NCBI RefSeq assembly: GCF_000935355.1
Contig: NZ_JXZC01000003.1
Location: 124,001-188,000, forward strand
Length of the DNA stretch: 64,000 bases
Direction: 5' to 3'
Source: Rossellomorea aquimaris
Lineage (GTDB): Bacteria > Bacillota > Bacilli > Bacillales > Bacillaceae_B
The notes below the pieces were generated by a model. It did no database searches. It was not told where the DNA came from and was given only the letters and a program-made list of their open reading frames with translations. This document shows positions 37,326-44,235 of this stretch, piece after piece. Both the position numbers and the translations under genes were made by a program. The stretch's first letter is position 1; each line of letters opens with the position of its first letter.

Positions 37326-37367
37326 AGTATAGGGGGCACGTTTTAACTTACTGTAAATGAATGTAAA
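37326..37367 (-). promoter_or_regulatory. PhoP box and promoter of the phoD operon
   Basis: On the minus strand TTTACA (37367-37362), TTTACA (37357-37352) and TTAAAA (37346-37341) recur every 10-11 bp, the spacing of TTAACA-like PhoP repeats; a -10 TATACT (37331-37326) follows. This is the expected layout of a PhoP-activated sigma-A promoter. Confidence 0.75.
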
Positions 37368-37620
37368 CAGAGGATAGAATAGGAGGGTAATCATGCCCGG
37401 GACAAAAGGATGTTTATTGATTGAATATTTCAACAAATAGGGAAGATTCAGCAGATTTCACCAATTTTCCATAGGAGGTCAGTCCCGTTTTTCTTAACAT
37501 GGATGAAAAGAAAACTACATAATAAAATGAATAGAGGGAGAAGGAGATATACGGTCACTGAAATAAGGAGCAGAAATTCCTCCACATGTCTACAAAGGAA
37601 AAAATAAACAAATTACCCAC

Positions 37621-37650
37621 TTGACCAACTACTTGTCCAGTTGCTATATT
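37621..37650 (+). promoter_or_regulatory. Sigma-A promoter for riboswitch-terC transcript
   Basis: TTGACC (37621-37626), 18-bp spacer, TATATT (37645-37650). The transcript would start near 37657, just ahead of the riboswitch. Between 37368 and 37620 I see no supported gene. Confidence 0.55.
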
Positions 37651-37689
37651 TATCTCAAGATCACTATTTTGGTGAAAAAAATGAATAAG

Positions 37690-37860
37690 ACTCCAAAGGG
37701 GAGTAGCTTTCAAGTATGTCGTCATTTCGTGATGGGATTCCCGTCTCCGGCCTGCTTGGCAACCGCGATGTTGCTTGCGAGACCTTTGCCTACAAGGTAA
37801 AGGACCCCCTCTGTATAGATGCAGATGATAGACCTTTACCAATCGGTAGAGGTCTTTTTC
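37690..37860 (+). ncRNA. yybP-ykoY manganese riboswitch with terminator
   Basis: Conserved core pieces are AAAGGGGAGTAGC (about 37694-37706) and TTGCGAGACCTTTGCC (37771-37789), the two internal loops that bind Mn2+ in this class. An expression-platform hairpin AGACCTTTACC / GGTAGAGGTCT with T-run follows (37830-37860). High manganese is expected to favour read-through into the TerC gene. Confidence 0.88.
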
Positions 37861-37955
37861 TATTGGAAAAGGAGTGGTGTCAGGGGGATGCTGCAGCAAG
37901 TCGTTGAGTCGCTACAATGGGCCTGAATGTAAAAAATGGGAAAGAGGGATGAACA

Positions 37956-38738
37956 TTGGAATGGTCTTTGTTATTGGAGTATGGTTGGGTCTTAATGATA
38001 TTAATCGCGTTGGAAGGAATCCTGGCTGCTGATAATGCTTTGGTCATTGCGACGATGGTCCGGCACCTGCCGGAGGATAAGCGAAAGAAAGCATTGTTCT
38101 ACGGCTTGGCGGGAGCGTTTGTATTCCGGTTTGGTTCCTTGTTCCTGATTTCGTATCTCGTCGACATCTGGCAGGTGCAAGCCATCGGGGCCGTGTATCT
38201 GCTTGGGATCGCGATCTACCATTTACTCAAGAAGCATGTGATCAAGAAACAGATTGAAAAAGTGAAGGATAACGAAGAGACAAAGGGATCCGGTTTCTGG
38301 TGGACCGTCGTCAAAGTGGAATTGGCGGATATCGCATTCGCGGTGGATGCCATCCTGGCAGCGGTGGCCCTGGCGGTGACGCTTCCCGAGACCAACCTTC
38401 CGGCCATCGGGGGACTTGACGGGGGGCATTTCATTGTCATCTTACTAGGGGGAATCATCGGCCTCGTCATCATGAGATTTGCCGCCTCTGCGTTTGTAAA
38501 CCTGCTGGAGAAACGTCCAGGACTCGAGTCCGCTGCCTTCGTTGTCGTCGGCTGGGTCGGCGTGAAGCTTGCGGTTTACGCATTAGCCCATCCGTCCTTG
38601 GGGATCATCTCATATGAGTTTGCTAAGGGATCCGTTTGGAAAGGGATCTTCTGGACAGTACTGATCGGCATTGGAATTGTGGGTTGGGTCAAGTCGAAGC
38701 CGAAGGAGGATTCAAGCCAGGGTTCTCTGGCTAAATAA
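37956..38738 (+). CDS. TerC-family membrane protein, predicted Mn exporter (YkoY/MeeY-like)
   Basis: A 260-residue integral membrane protein with seven to eight TM helices. TerC signatures are EGILAADNALVIATM in TM1 and VKVELADIAFAVDAILAA, whose acidic residues probably bind metal. B. subtilis YkoY/MeeY and YceF/MeeF deliver Mn to exoenzymes, and ykoY carries the same riboswitch class. The start is TTG 37956 with AAGAGGG upstream; an earlier ATG is in another frame. Regulation by the upstream Mn riboswitch supports the export role. Confidence 0.88.
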   Translation: MEWSLLLEYGWVLMILIALEGILAADNALVIATMVRHLPEDKRKKALFYGLAGAFVFRFGSLFLISYLVDIWQVQAIGAVYLLGIAIYHLLKKHVIKKQIEKVKDNEETKGSGFWWTVVKVELADIAFAVDAILAAVALAVTLPETNLPAIGGLDGGHFIVILLGGIIGLVIMRFAASAFVNLLEKRPGLESAAFVVVGWVGVKLAVYALAHPSLGIISYEFAKGSVWKGIFWTVLIGIGIVGWVKSKPKEDSSQGSLAK

Positions 38739-38743
38739 GTGTT

Positions 38744-38762
38744 AGAAGCACGGGGACGGTTG
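38744..38762 (+). repeat. Family A repeat, left end fragment (R8)
   Basis: AGAAGCACGGGGACGGTTG joined directly to an Excalibur gene remnant. Confidence 0.55.
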
Positions 38763-38856
38763 AGAAAAGTCTATCCGGATGGAGTCCCTTCCGATCATCC
38801 TGCTTATGCACGGAAGCATGACCGGGATAAGGATGACTGGGCGTGTGAGAGATAAA
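38761..38856 (+). pseudogene. Remnant of an Excalibur calcium-binding domain gene
   Basis: The frame reads VYPDGVPSDHPAYARKHDRD then KDDWACER and stop. This is the C-terminal half of an Excalibur domain (DxDxDGxxCE), usually at the end of secreted nucleases. Upstream coding sequence is missing and replaced by a family A repeat fragment, so the rest of the gene was probably lost by deletion. Confidence 0.65.
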
Positions 38857-38868
38857 GAAAGAATATGA

Positions 38869-38901
38869 GCCATTCCTTTTGTGAGGGAATGGCTTTTTTT
38901 A
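38869..38901 (+). terminator. Intrinsic terminator
   Basis: AGCCATTCC / GGAATGGCT stem followed by seven T. Confidence 0.85.
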
Positions 38902-38970
38902 TTTGCAAAAATAGTGGAGAATGACTGGAACTTACCCCCATCTCAATCGTATATAAAGGAGAGAAGTAAA

Positions 38971-39474
38971 ATGGGGGGCATTACGATGAAACAGCTTTAC
39001 ATCAAACAAAAAGTATTCAGTCTCAGCGAAAAATTCACCGTAAAGGACCAAGACGAGAAGGACGCCTATTATGTCGAAGGAAGCTTCATGAAGGTCCCGA
39101 AGACATTCTCCATCATGAACCAGGACCAGGATAAGGTGGCCCTGATCACGAAGAAGGTGTTGAGCTTTCTTCCGACGTTCTTCGTTGAGGTGAATGGCCA
39201 AGAGGTCGTGACGATCAAGAAGGAGTTGTCCTTTCTGAAAGCTAAGTATTCCATAGATGCGGCAGGCATTGAAGTAGAGGGAAACTGGATGGATATGGAC
39301 TTTCATGTGTTACACGAGGGCAGAGTCGTAGGTGAAGTCGGTAAGGAATGGTTCAGTTGGGGAGACAGCTACAAGGTGCAGGTTTTGGAGGAAGAAATGG
39401 AGACTATTATTCTTGCACTTGTGATTGCGATTGATTGTGTGAAGGCTGATCAGGCGAATACGGCGACATTTTAA
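38971..39474 (+). CDS. LURP-one-related protein (YxjI-like)
   Basis: About 167 residues of the LURP-one/Tubby-like beta-barrel family: QLYIKQKVFSLSEKFTVKD, YVEGSFMKVPKTFSI, LSFLPTFFVEV and a final hydrophobic helix (TIILALVIAIDCVKAD). The Tubby-like barrel with a central helix may bind lipid or membrane. ATG 38971 has AAAGGAGAG seven bases upstream; ATG 38986 gives the more usual N-terminus MKQLYIKQK. Function unknown. Confidence 0.82.
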   Translation: MGGITMKQLYIKQKVFSLSEKFTVKDQDEKDAYYVEGSFMKVPKTFSIMNQDQDKVALITKKVLSFLPTFFVEVNGQEVVTIKKELSFLKAKYSIDAAGIEVEGNWMDMDFHVLHEGRVVGEVGKEWFSWGDSYKVQVLEEEMETIILALVIAIDCVKADQANTATF

Positions 39475-39503
39475 AGAAGCACGGGAATCGTCCCCGTGCT
39501 TCT
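39475..39503. terminator. Terminator with family A arms (R9)
   Basis: 11-bp stem AGAAGCACGGG / CCCGTGCTTCT between convergent genes. Confidence 0.8.
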
Positions 39504-39514
39504 ATTTGTTACTT

Positions 39515-40033
39515 TCAAAGGTTAAACATCTTTTTAAATGTCTCCATCGTTTCTTCCTGCTCTCTTCTTGAACTTACAGGAGCTGTATCTTTGATGAATT
39601 TATTCATCAGGGCATTGTAACGGTTAAGCATCGTGCTTTGCTGCAGGGCCATATGAATATGAATATTGCGGACATTTTCAGCTTTCATCCTTAACCCGGA
39701 GTTGAAATTTTTGTTCGCCATGGATTCGGCACTAGTGGCCAGTTCTTTTAGAATATTCTCCTCGCTCATGCCGATATCGTTTTGTTGACAGCTAAATTGA
39801 ACAGGTTCCCATTTATGGAGGTCTTCAATACTGATCGTTTCATTTTGAACAGGATCCATAAGAGCAATCATGACTTTCACATGGTTCTCCATGATCATGT
39901 ACTGTTCTGTCGCTGCCCGCTTGATTTCTGAGTCTTGAATGGTACATATATACGAGGCTAACTTATCCAATTCAGCTTTATGAACAGGCAGGTGTTCAGC
40001 CATCAAACTCAAATCAATCATTTTAAGAATCAT
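39515..40033 (-). CDS. CotF-like spore coat protein (probable)
   Basis: About 172 residues, all helical, rich in Met and Gln. HLPVHKAELDKLASYICT at the N-terminus and MRAENVRNIHIHMALQQSTMLNRYNALM-type helices in the second half resemble the ferritin-like helical CotF/YhcQ/YraD coat proteins. The start at ATG 40033 is preferred because the GAGGAGGA site abuts the earlier ATG 40042 too closely. Identification is by overall pattern, so confidence is moderate; another small ferritin-like helical protein is possible. Confidence 0.5.
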   Translation of the reverse strand: MILKMIDLSLMAEHLPVHKAELDKLASYICTIQDSEIKRAATEQYMIMENHVKVMIALMDPVQNETISIEDLHKWEPVQFSCQQNDIGMSEENILKELATSAESMANKNFNSGLRMKAENVRNIHIHMALQQSTMLNRYNALMNKFIKDTAPVSSRREQEETMETFKKMFNL

Positions 40034-40186
40034 ACTGGTCATTCCTCCTCCCCTTCATATGTATTCATATGGGGTGGGATAGTGACCTAAGAAAGAGGTG
40101 GCTGTTCATTACGGGAACTCAGGAGTATTTTATAGATAACTAGGAGGACCATCTCTCAAAAATTAGAGGCTGGCAGAAGAACTGGG

Positions 40187-40254
40187 AAGTACGGGGACGG
40201 TTCCCGTGCTTCTTTTTACATTGAGTGGAAGCATCAGAATCGTCCCTGTGTTAC
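40187..40254. repeat. Family A palindromic repeat (R10)
   Basis: AGTACGGGGACGGTTCCCGTGCTTCTTTTTACATTGAGTGGAAGCATCAGAATCGTCCCTGTG; a well-preserved copy. Confidence 0.85.
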
Positions 40255-40334
40255 CGGTAGCGAGTGCATCCGAAGGGAATCTCAATTTTAGAGTTAGTCC
40301 AATCCTAGGATTATAAAGTTTTTGAATAAGTATA

Positions 40335-40363
40335 TTGACAGTACATGAAAATATTGTCATAAT
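40335..40363 (+). promoter_or_regulatory. Sigma-A promoter upstream of SAM riboswitch
   Basis: TTGACA (40335-40340), 17-bp spacer, CATAAT (40358-40363). A diverged copy with identical spacing is at 51116-51144. Confidence 0.75.
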
Positions 40364-40384
40364 ACAAAGTAATTTGATAGACAT

Positions 40385-40555
40385 ACTCTTATTAAGAGCA
40401 GGTGGAGGGAATTAGCCCTATGAAACCCGGCAACCATTCGTACTGAATAGCCAGTAGGAAACGGTGCTAAATCTAACAGCGAACGCTGAGAGATGAGAGG
40501 AAATCGGATCTTTTCGGAAGCCTTCTTTCTCATGTATGAGTTCAGAAGGCTTTTT
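40385..40555 (+). ncRNA. SAM-I (S-box) riboswitch with terminator
   Basis: The aptamer begins ACTCTTATTAAGAGCAGGTGGAGGGA, contains TGAAACCCGGCAACC and closes with AGATGAGAG (about 40385-40499), all S-box consensus blocks. An intrinsic terminator AAGCCTTCT / AGAAGGCTT plus T-run (40518-40555) forms the expression platform. With SAM bound, transcription should stop; low SAM permits expression of the secreted LVIVD protein. Confidence 0.93.
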
Positions 40556-40607
40556 GTTATCTGCCTCTTGTAGAGATTCTGTCAAAAAATCTGGAGGAGG
40601 AATTATA

Positions 40608-41990
40608 TTGAAAAGAAAATTTTTGTTAAGTACAGCGCTAGTCACGGGGTTAACAGTTTCATCCCTATTACCAGCTGCCTATGCACACGATGAACTAGGG
40701 GACATTAACATTGAAAAAGGAGAGCGTAACCCAGATGAGATTAGCTCTGTTCCTGTGACAGAAGGAAGTAAGAACGTAAGGTATTTACACGAAACGGCAG
40801 CTGTCCCTTTGAAAGAAATTAGAGAAGGTGTAAAGAACAGCACGGCTGACGTGTATGCACATAAAGGATTTGCTTACACAGGAACACATACTGCTGGAGG
40901 TGGAAACGGCGGAGTTCGTGTGTTTGACTTGAAAGACCCATCCAACCCTAAAGAGGTTGCTGTTTTCGCAGATCAGGATATTCCTGGAACCTGGCAGGAA
41001 AAGGTAATTGTTAAAACGGTAAATACGAAATCTTTTAAAGGAGATTTAGCTGTTGTTTCTGTTCAGCAACTAAATGTAAACAACCCGGATTCTAAGGGTG
41101 GATTTCTTTTATACGACGTAACCAACCCATATGAACCTAAGAAGCTAGGATTCTATGAAGTAACCAAGAAAACAAGAGGAACACATGAATTATACTTAAC
41201 AACACAAGGAAATCGCGTGTTGGTCCTCGCTGCAAATCCATACGCAGACTACAATTCTCATGGAAAAGAGAAGGACTTCCAGCTTGTTGATGTGACAAAT
41301 CCAGCTGAGCCGAAGAAACTTTACGAGTTTGATCCACGTTCACTGCCAGAAGTAAGTGAAGACTTTGACGGATACAACTGGAACGCGCCAGACGGCAAGA
41401 AGCGACCTGTCTTCAACCATAGCACTTTTGCAGATGAAACAGGAAAAACAGCTTTCCTTTCTTTCTGGGACCTTGGAACCATCATTTTAGATATCTCCAA
41501 TCCTGAAAACGTGAAGTATGCGGGAAGAACAACTTTCGCATCTGACCAACAAGGTTCAGCACACTCGGCTGCACTAGCAAAAGGCGGCACGGTACTTGTT
41601 GAAACAAGAGAGGTATATGCGCCAATCAAATCAGGTTACGAACAATCATATGGTTACACAAGAATCTTTGACATTAAGGATGTAACAAATCCAACACTAT
41701 TGAGTGAATTTAAAACAGATCTGACAGAAGATATTCCAGAAGATCCGACTAAGCAAGTAACGTTTGGAAAAACAGTCCACGATCCGAAAGTACAAGGAAA
41801 TACATTGTACCTTTCTCATTACGCAGGCGGAGTGAGAGCCGTGGACATTGCAAACCCAAGTCAACCCGTTCAGATTGGCAAATATGTTCCTGCGAATGCA
41901 AACATTTGGGGAGTTTTCGTAGACCAGAATTATGTTCTCGCATCTGATATGGGAACAGGGTTAAAAGTTTTACAGAAAAATAATAAGTAA
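40608..41990 (+). CDS. Secreted LVIVD-repeat beta-propeller protein
   Basis: About 460 residues. A signal peptide is clear: KRKFLLSTALVTGLTV then AYAHDE. The mature part carries LVIVD-type repeats: GGVRVFDLKDPSNPKEVAVF, FLLYDVTNPYEPKKLGFY, FQLVDVTNPAEPKKLYEF, TIILDISNPENVKYAG, RIFDIKDVTNPTLLSEF and VRAVDIANPSQPVQIGKY, so a seven-bladed propeller is likely. The start is TTG 40608 behind GGAGGAGG. Control by a SAM riboswitch is unusual for this family and ties it to sulfur or methionine status. The molecular function of LVIVD proteins is not known to me; adhesion or substrate capture is a guess. Confidence 0.85.
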   Translation: MKRKFLLSTALVTGLTVSSLLPAAYAHDELGDINIEKGERNPDEISSVPVTEGSKNVRYLHETAAVPLKEIREGVKNSTADVYAHKGFAYTGTHTAGGGNGGVRVFDLKDPSNPKEVAVFADQDIPGTWQEKVIVKTVNTKSFKGDLAVVSVQQLNVNNPDSKGGFLLYDVTNPYEPKKLGFYEVTKKTRGTHELYLTTQGNRVLVLAANPYADYNSHGKEKDFQLVDVTNPAEPKKLYEFDPRSLPEVSEDFDGYNWNAPDGKKRPVFNHSTFADETGKTAFLSFWDLGTIILDISNPENVKYAGRTTFASDQQGSAHSAALAKGGTVLVETREVYAPIKSGYEQSYGYTRIFDIKDVTNPTLLSEFKTDLTEDIPEDPTKQVTFGKTVHDPKVQGNTLYLSHYAGGVRAVDIANPSQPVQIGKYVPANANIWGVFVDQNYVLASDMGTGLKVLQKNNK

Positions 41991-41997
41991 AGTTGGA

Positions 41998-42042
41998 GGG
42001 TTGTTCGAAAAGTAGAAATACTTTTCGGGCAGCCTTTTTGTA
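41998..42042 (+). terminator. Terminator behind LVIVD gene
   Basis: GAAAAGTA / TACTTTTC hairpin, then GGGCAGCCTTTTT; duplicated at about 51272-51312. Confidence 0.6.
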
Positions 42043-42110
42043 TATTTATGGCTTACAGCTACTTCGACAAAATTTCCGCACAATCATCTCGATCTGCCCC
42101 GGTGAAAGAT

Positions 42111-42173
42111 CAGTGATGGTTCTCCTGCTTCTAATCATATTAAGAGGAAGCATCAGAACCGTCCCCATGCTTG
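42111..42173. repeat. Family A palindromic repeat (R11)
   Basis: GTGATGGTTCTCCTGCTTC...AAGAGGAAGCATCAGAACCGTCCCCATGCTT; the left arm is diverged. Confidence 0.7.
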
Positions 42174-42270
42174 CCCCTATTCTTCCCGGCTTAAGCACCC
42201 TTTGATGGTGAGTATATGTATATTTTTTTGAATATTCAGTACATAGTATAAGGAATGTGTTAGACTACTA

Positions 42271-42463
42271 TTGTTAACGCTTTCATTTTTAGCTGTATTT
42301 CTTGTTTTTAGTAGCAGTGAGGATAAGGGTTCTTACATAAAGGGGAAGCAAGACAGGCGGCAGTCACTGCATGAAGGATGATGTTCCATTGTATGAAGAA
42401 TTCCAGATTGACAGTACGGAGAGGGATCCGGACGGTTCCATGAGACAGTATCAAAGAATATGA
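42271..42463 (+). pseudogene. Possible remnant of a small secreted protein gene
   Basis: Frame one (42271-42381) reads a signal-like hydrophobic stretch (LLTLSFLAVFLVF) then SSSEDKGSYIKGK; frame two (42371-42463) reads YEEFQIDSTERDPDGSM. The two overlap out of frame, as expected for a decayed gene with deletions. TGTTAACGCTTTCA at 42272-42285 also resembles a cre site. Weak evidence. Confidence 0.3.
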
Positions 42464-42480
42464 GTGGAGGCTAGGATAGG

Positions 42481-43344
42481 ATGAGAAAGGTTGTAATGAC
42501 GGCTGTGATGTCTTTGTGTATGTTCACGACTCTATCAATGGGAACAAGCCATGCAAATGCTGAAACCACAGGGAGTTTCTTAGTGGAGGAAGGAGTGCCC
42601 CCTCTTGGAGCGAACGACCCCTCGTGCCGACCGGATGATGCCCGACCTGTTCCGGTGGTGCTTGTTCCCGGGACTTTTGAATCCATGGCCCAAAACTGGG
42701 TGGAGCTTGCCCCGATCCTAAAGAAAAAGGGGTATTGCGTCTATTCTTTAAACTATGGGGTGACAACGGCGGGCTACAGTACCGGGCCGATAGAGGAATC
42801 AGCCATGGAATTGAAGATCTTCATTGATCAGGTGCTTGCCCACACGGGTGCCGAGAAAGTGTCCATCGTCGGTCACAGCCAGGGAGGGATGATGCCCCGG
42901 TATTATCTGAAGTTCCTGGGCGGTGCTGATAAAGTAGATGACCTGATCGGCCTGGCACCTTCCCATCACGGCACAGAGGGACTCGCAGGATTGGGATACG
43001 CAACAGGGGTGGGGGCTGAGATTCTAAAGGAATGCACCGCCTGCCGTCAGCAGCTTGTTGGTTCAGCATTCCTCGAAAACTTGAATGCAGGGGACGAGAC
43101 TCCAGGAAAGGTTTCTTACACCAACGTAGCCACTAAGATAGATGAAGTCATCGTTCCATACACTTCGTCTTTCCTGACAGAATCGAAGGACGTGTCGAAC
43201 ATCACCTTACAGGATTATTATCCCTTTGATCTTGCGGGGCACACGGTGCTGGCCCATGACCTGAATGCATTTCAGTTCGTGTATGATGCCCTGGGCTACA
43301 GTGGACCTGCGGATCCGGAAAGAGCGGTGGGGGGCTGGTGGTAG
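42481..43344 (+). CDS. Secreted lipase (class 2, actinobacterial-like)
   Basis: A 287-residue extracellular lipase. The signal peptide ends near SHANAE. VPVVLVPGTFESMAQNW is the oxyanion strand, VSIVGHSQGGMMPRYY the nucleophile elbow (Ser in GHSQG), and LAPSHHGTEG follows; the late DLAGHTVLAHD probably supplies the catalytic His. Four Cys (SCRPDD, YCVYS, ECTACRQ) can form disulfides. The layout, with PSHHGT and paired Cys, is typical of Streptomyces/Rhodococcus-type lipases. GGAGGCTAGGATAGG precedes ATG 42481. Monocistronic with a terminator. Confidence 0.85.
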   Translation: MRKVVMTAVMSLCMFTTLSMGTSHANAETTGSFLVEEGVPPLGANDPSCRPDDARPVPVVLVPGTFESMAQNWVELAPILKKKGYCVYSLNYGVTTAGYSTGPIEESAMELKIFIDQVLAHTGAEKVSIVGHSQGGMMPRYYLKFLGGADKVDDLIGLAPSHHGTEGLAGLGYATGVGAEILKECTACRQQLVGSAFLENLNAGDETPGKVSYTNVATKIDEVIVPYTSSFLTESKDVSNITLQDYYPFDLAGHTVLAHDLNAFQFVYDALGYSGPADPERAVGGWW

Positions 43345-43350
43345 GGAGAG

Positions 43351-43393
43351 GAACCACGGGGACCCCGGGGATAGGTACCGTGGTTCTTTTTTT
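43351..43393 (+). terminator. Terminator / family B palindrome copy behind lipase
   Basis: GAACCACGG / CCGTGGTTC stem with T-run; the loop carries GGGACCCCGGGGATAGG of family B. Confidence 0.75.
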
Positions 43394-43510
43394 GAGGGTG
43401 AGCCACCAAACCCTTCCCTAAGGTAGGTTGGATTGCACATCATACGTACCATCGGATATGAACCTTGACGATTCTTCCATCGCCTTGACCACGCAAAAAG
43501 TCAGGACGGC

Positions 43511-43579
43511 GAGGCACTAGGACGGTTCTCGTGCTTCTTTTTACATTGAGTGAAAGCATCAGAGAACCGTCCCAGTGAT
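43511..43579. repeat. Family A palindromic repeat (R12)
   Basis: GAGGCACTAGGACGGTTCTCGTGCTTCTTTTTACATTGAGTGAAAGCATCAGAGAACCGTCCCAGTG; both arms preserved. Confidence 0.8.
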
Positions 43580-43609
43580 ACCTAGGATTCTATGGCAACG
43601 GGTGCAGCC

Positions 43610-44023
43610 TCAGGGGTTGATAATCTCGATTCTCTTATCCTTATGAACATCTTCCGTACCCGCTTCCAATGCGGTCTTATAGTAACTGCATTTATGGTCG
43701 ATGACTTCCATTGTTTGCTGAAGTTCTTTGATCTTTGCTTCTACGGTGGCTTTTCTTTCCAAGAACATATCATATCGATTTTGCAGGGTGGCATCGCCTT
43801 CTGCACACCAGTCGATGAAATGTTTGATCTCCTTGATCGGCATCCCGGTGGATTTGAGGCATTCGATAATGTGTAAAGCGGCAATATCCGATTCTTTAAA
43901 TAAACGTGTGCCAGCTTCTGACCGTTCGACAAAAGGCATGAGGCCTTCCTTGTCGTAGTATCTCAGGGTATAGATTGAGAGATTCAACTTCTTTGCCACT
44001 TCGCCAATTGAATAGGTCTTCAT
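43610..44023 (-). CDS. adhR: MerR-family regulator (AdhR-like)
   Basis: A 137-residue MerR regulator. YSIGEVAKKLNLSIYTLRYYDKEGLMPFVERSEAGTRLF is the winged helix, IAALHIIECLKSTGMPIKEIKHFI continues the DNA-binding domain, and a dimerisation coiled coil (RKATVEAKIKELQQTMEVIDHKC) follows. Cys residues in FIDWCAEG and DHKCSYY could sense electrophiles; B. subtilis AdhR uses a conserved Cys to respond to aldehydes. It is divergent from an alcohol dehydrogenase gene, with MerR-type operators between them. The AAAGGGAG site precedes the ATG. Confidence 0.87.
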   Translation of the reverse strand: MKTYSIGEVAKKLNLSIYTLRYYDKEGLMPFVERSEAGTRLFKESDIAALHIIECLKSTGMPIKEIKHFIDWCAEGDATLQNRYDMFLERKATVEAKIKELQQTMEVIDHKCSYYKTALEAGTEDVHKDKRIEIINP

Positions 44024-44053
44024 CTTCGCTCTCCCTTTCTATTAATCTAGACG

Positions 44054-44067
44054 TCGAGTTAACTCTA
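44054..44067 (-). promoter_or_regulatory. MerR/AdhR-type operator near the regulator gene
   Basis: TCGAGT-TA-ACTCTA inverted repeat, 31 bp upstream of the regulator start; probably autoregulatory. Confidence 0.55.
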
Positions 44068-44133
44068 TGTTTGTGGAAAAATCGTAGCACGGTTTTCCTT
44101 CGCTGTCAAAGCAGATTCGCTAATGGTTATCTC

Positions 44134-44164
44134 TTGACCTAGAGTGAACTCTAGGGATTACCAT
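44134..44164 (+). promoter_or_regulatory. AdhR-type promoter with 19-bp spacer
   Basis: TTGACC (44134-44139), 19-bp spacer, TACCAT (44159-44164). The palindrome CCTAGAGT-GA-ACTCTAGG (44138-44155) fills the spacer. The long spacer with a centred inverted repeat is the classic MerR-activated promoter. Confidence 0.82.
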
Positions 44165-44235
44165 GAATGTAACAAGAGTTCATCAGGTTTGTTCACCTGT
44201 CTCTTGAAAGCTACTATTACAGGAGGTTTTTATTC

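Noticed and set aside
37393..37440. 15-codon frame with a good GGAGGG site upstream (starts MPGTKGC)
   Set aside because: Too short to support as a gene, no similarity recognised, and it lies in the untranslated interval between divergent operons.
40326..40400. Interpretation of the 51106-51448 copy as an insertion sequence or transposon end
   Set aside because: No transposase, no terminal inverted repeats; the parts match the LVIVD locus itself, so duplication with deletion explains it.
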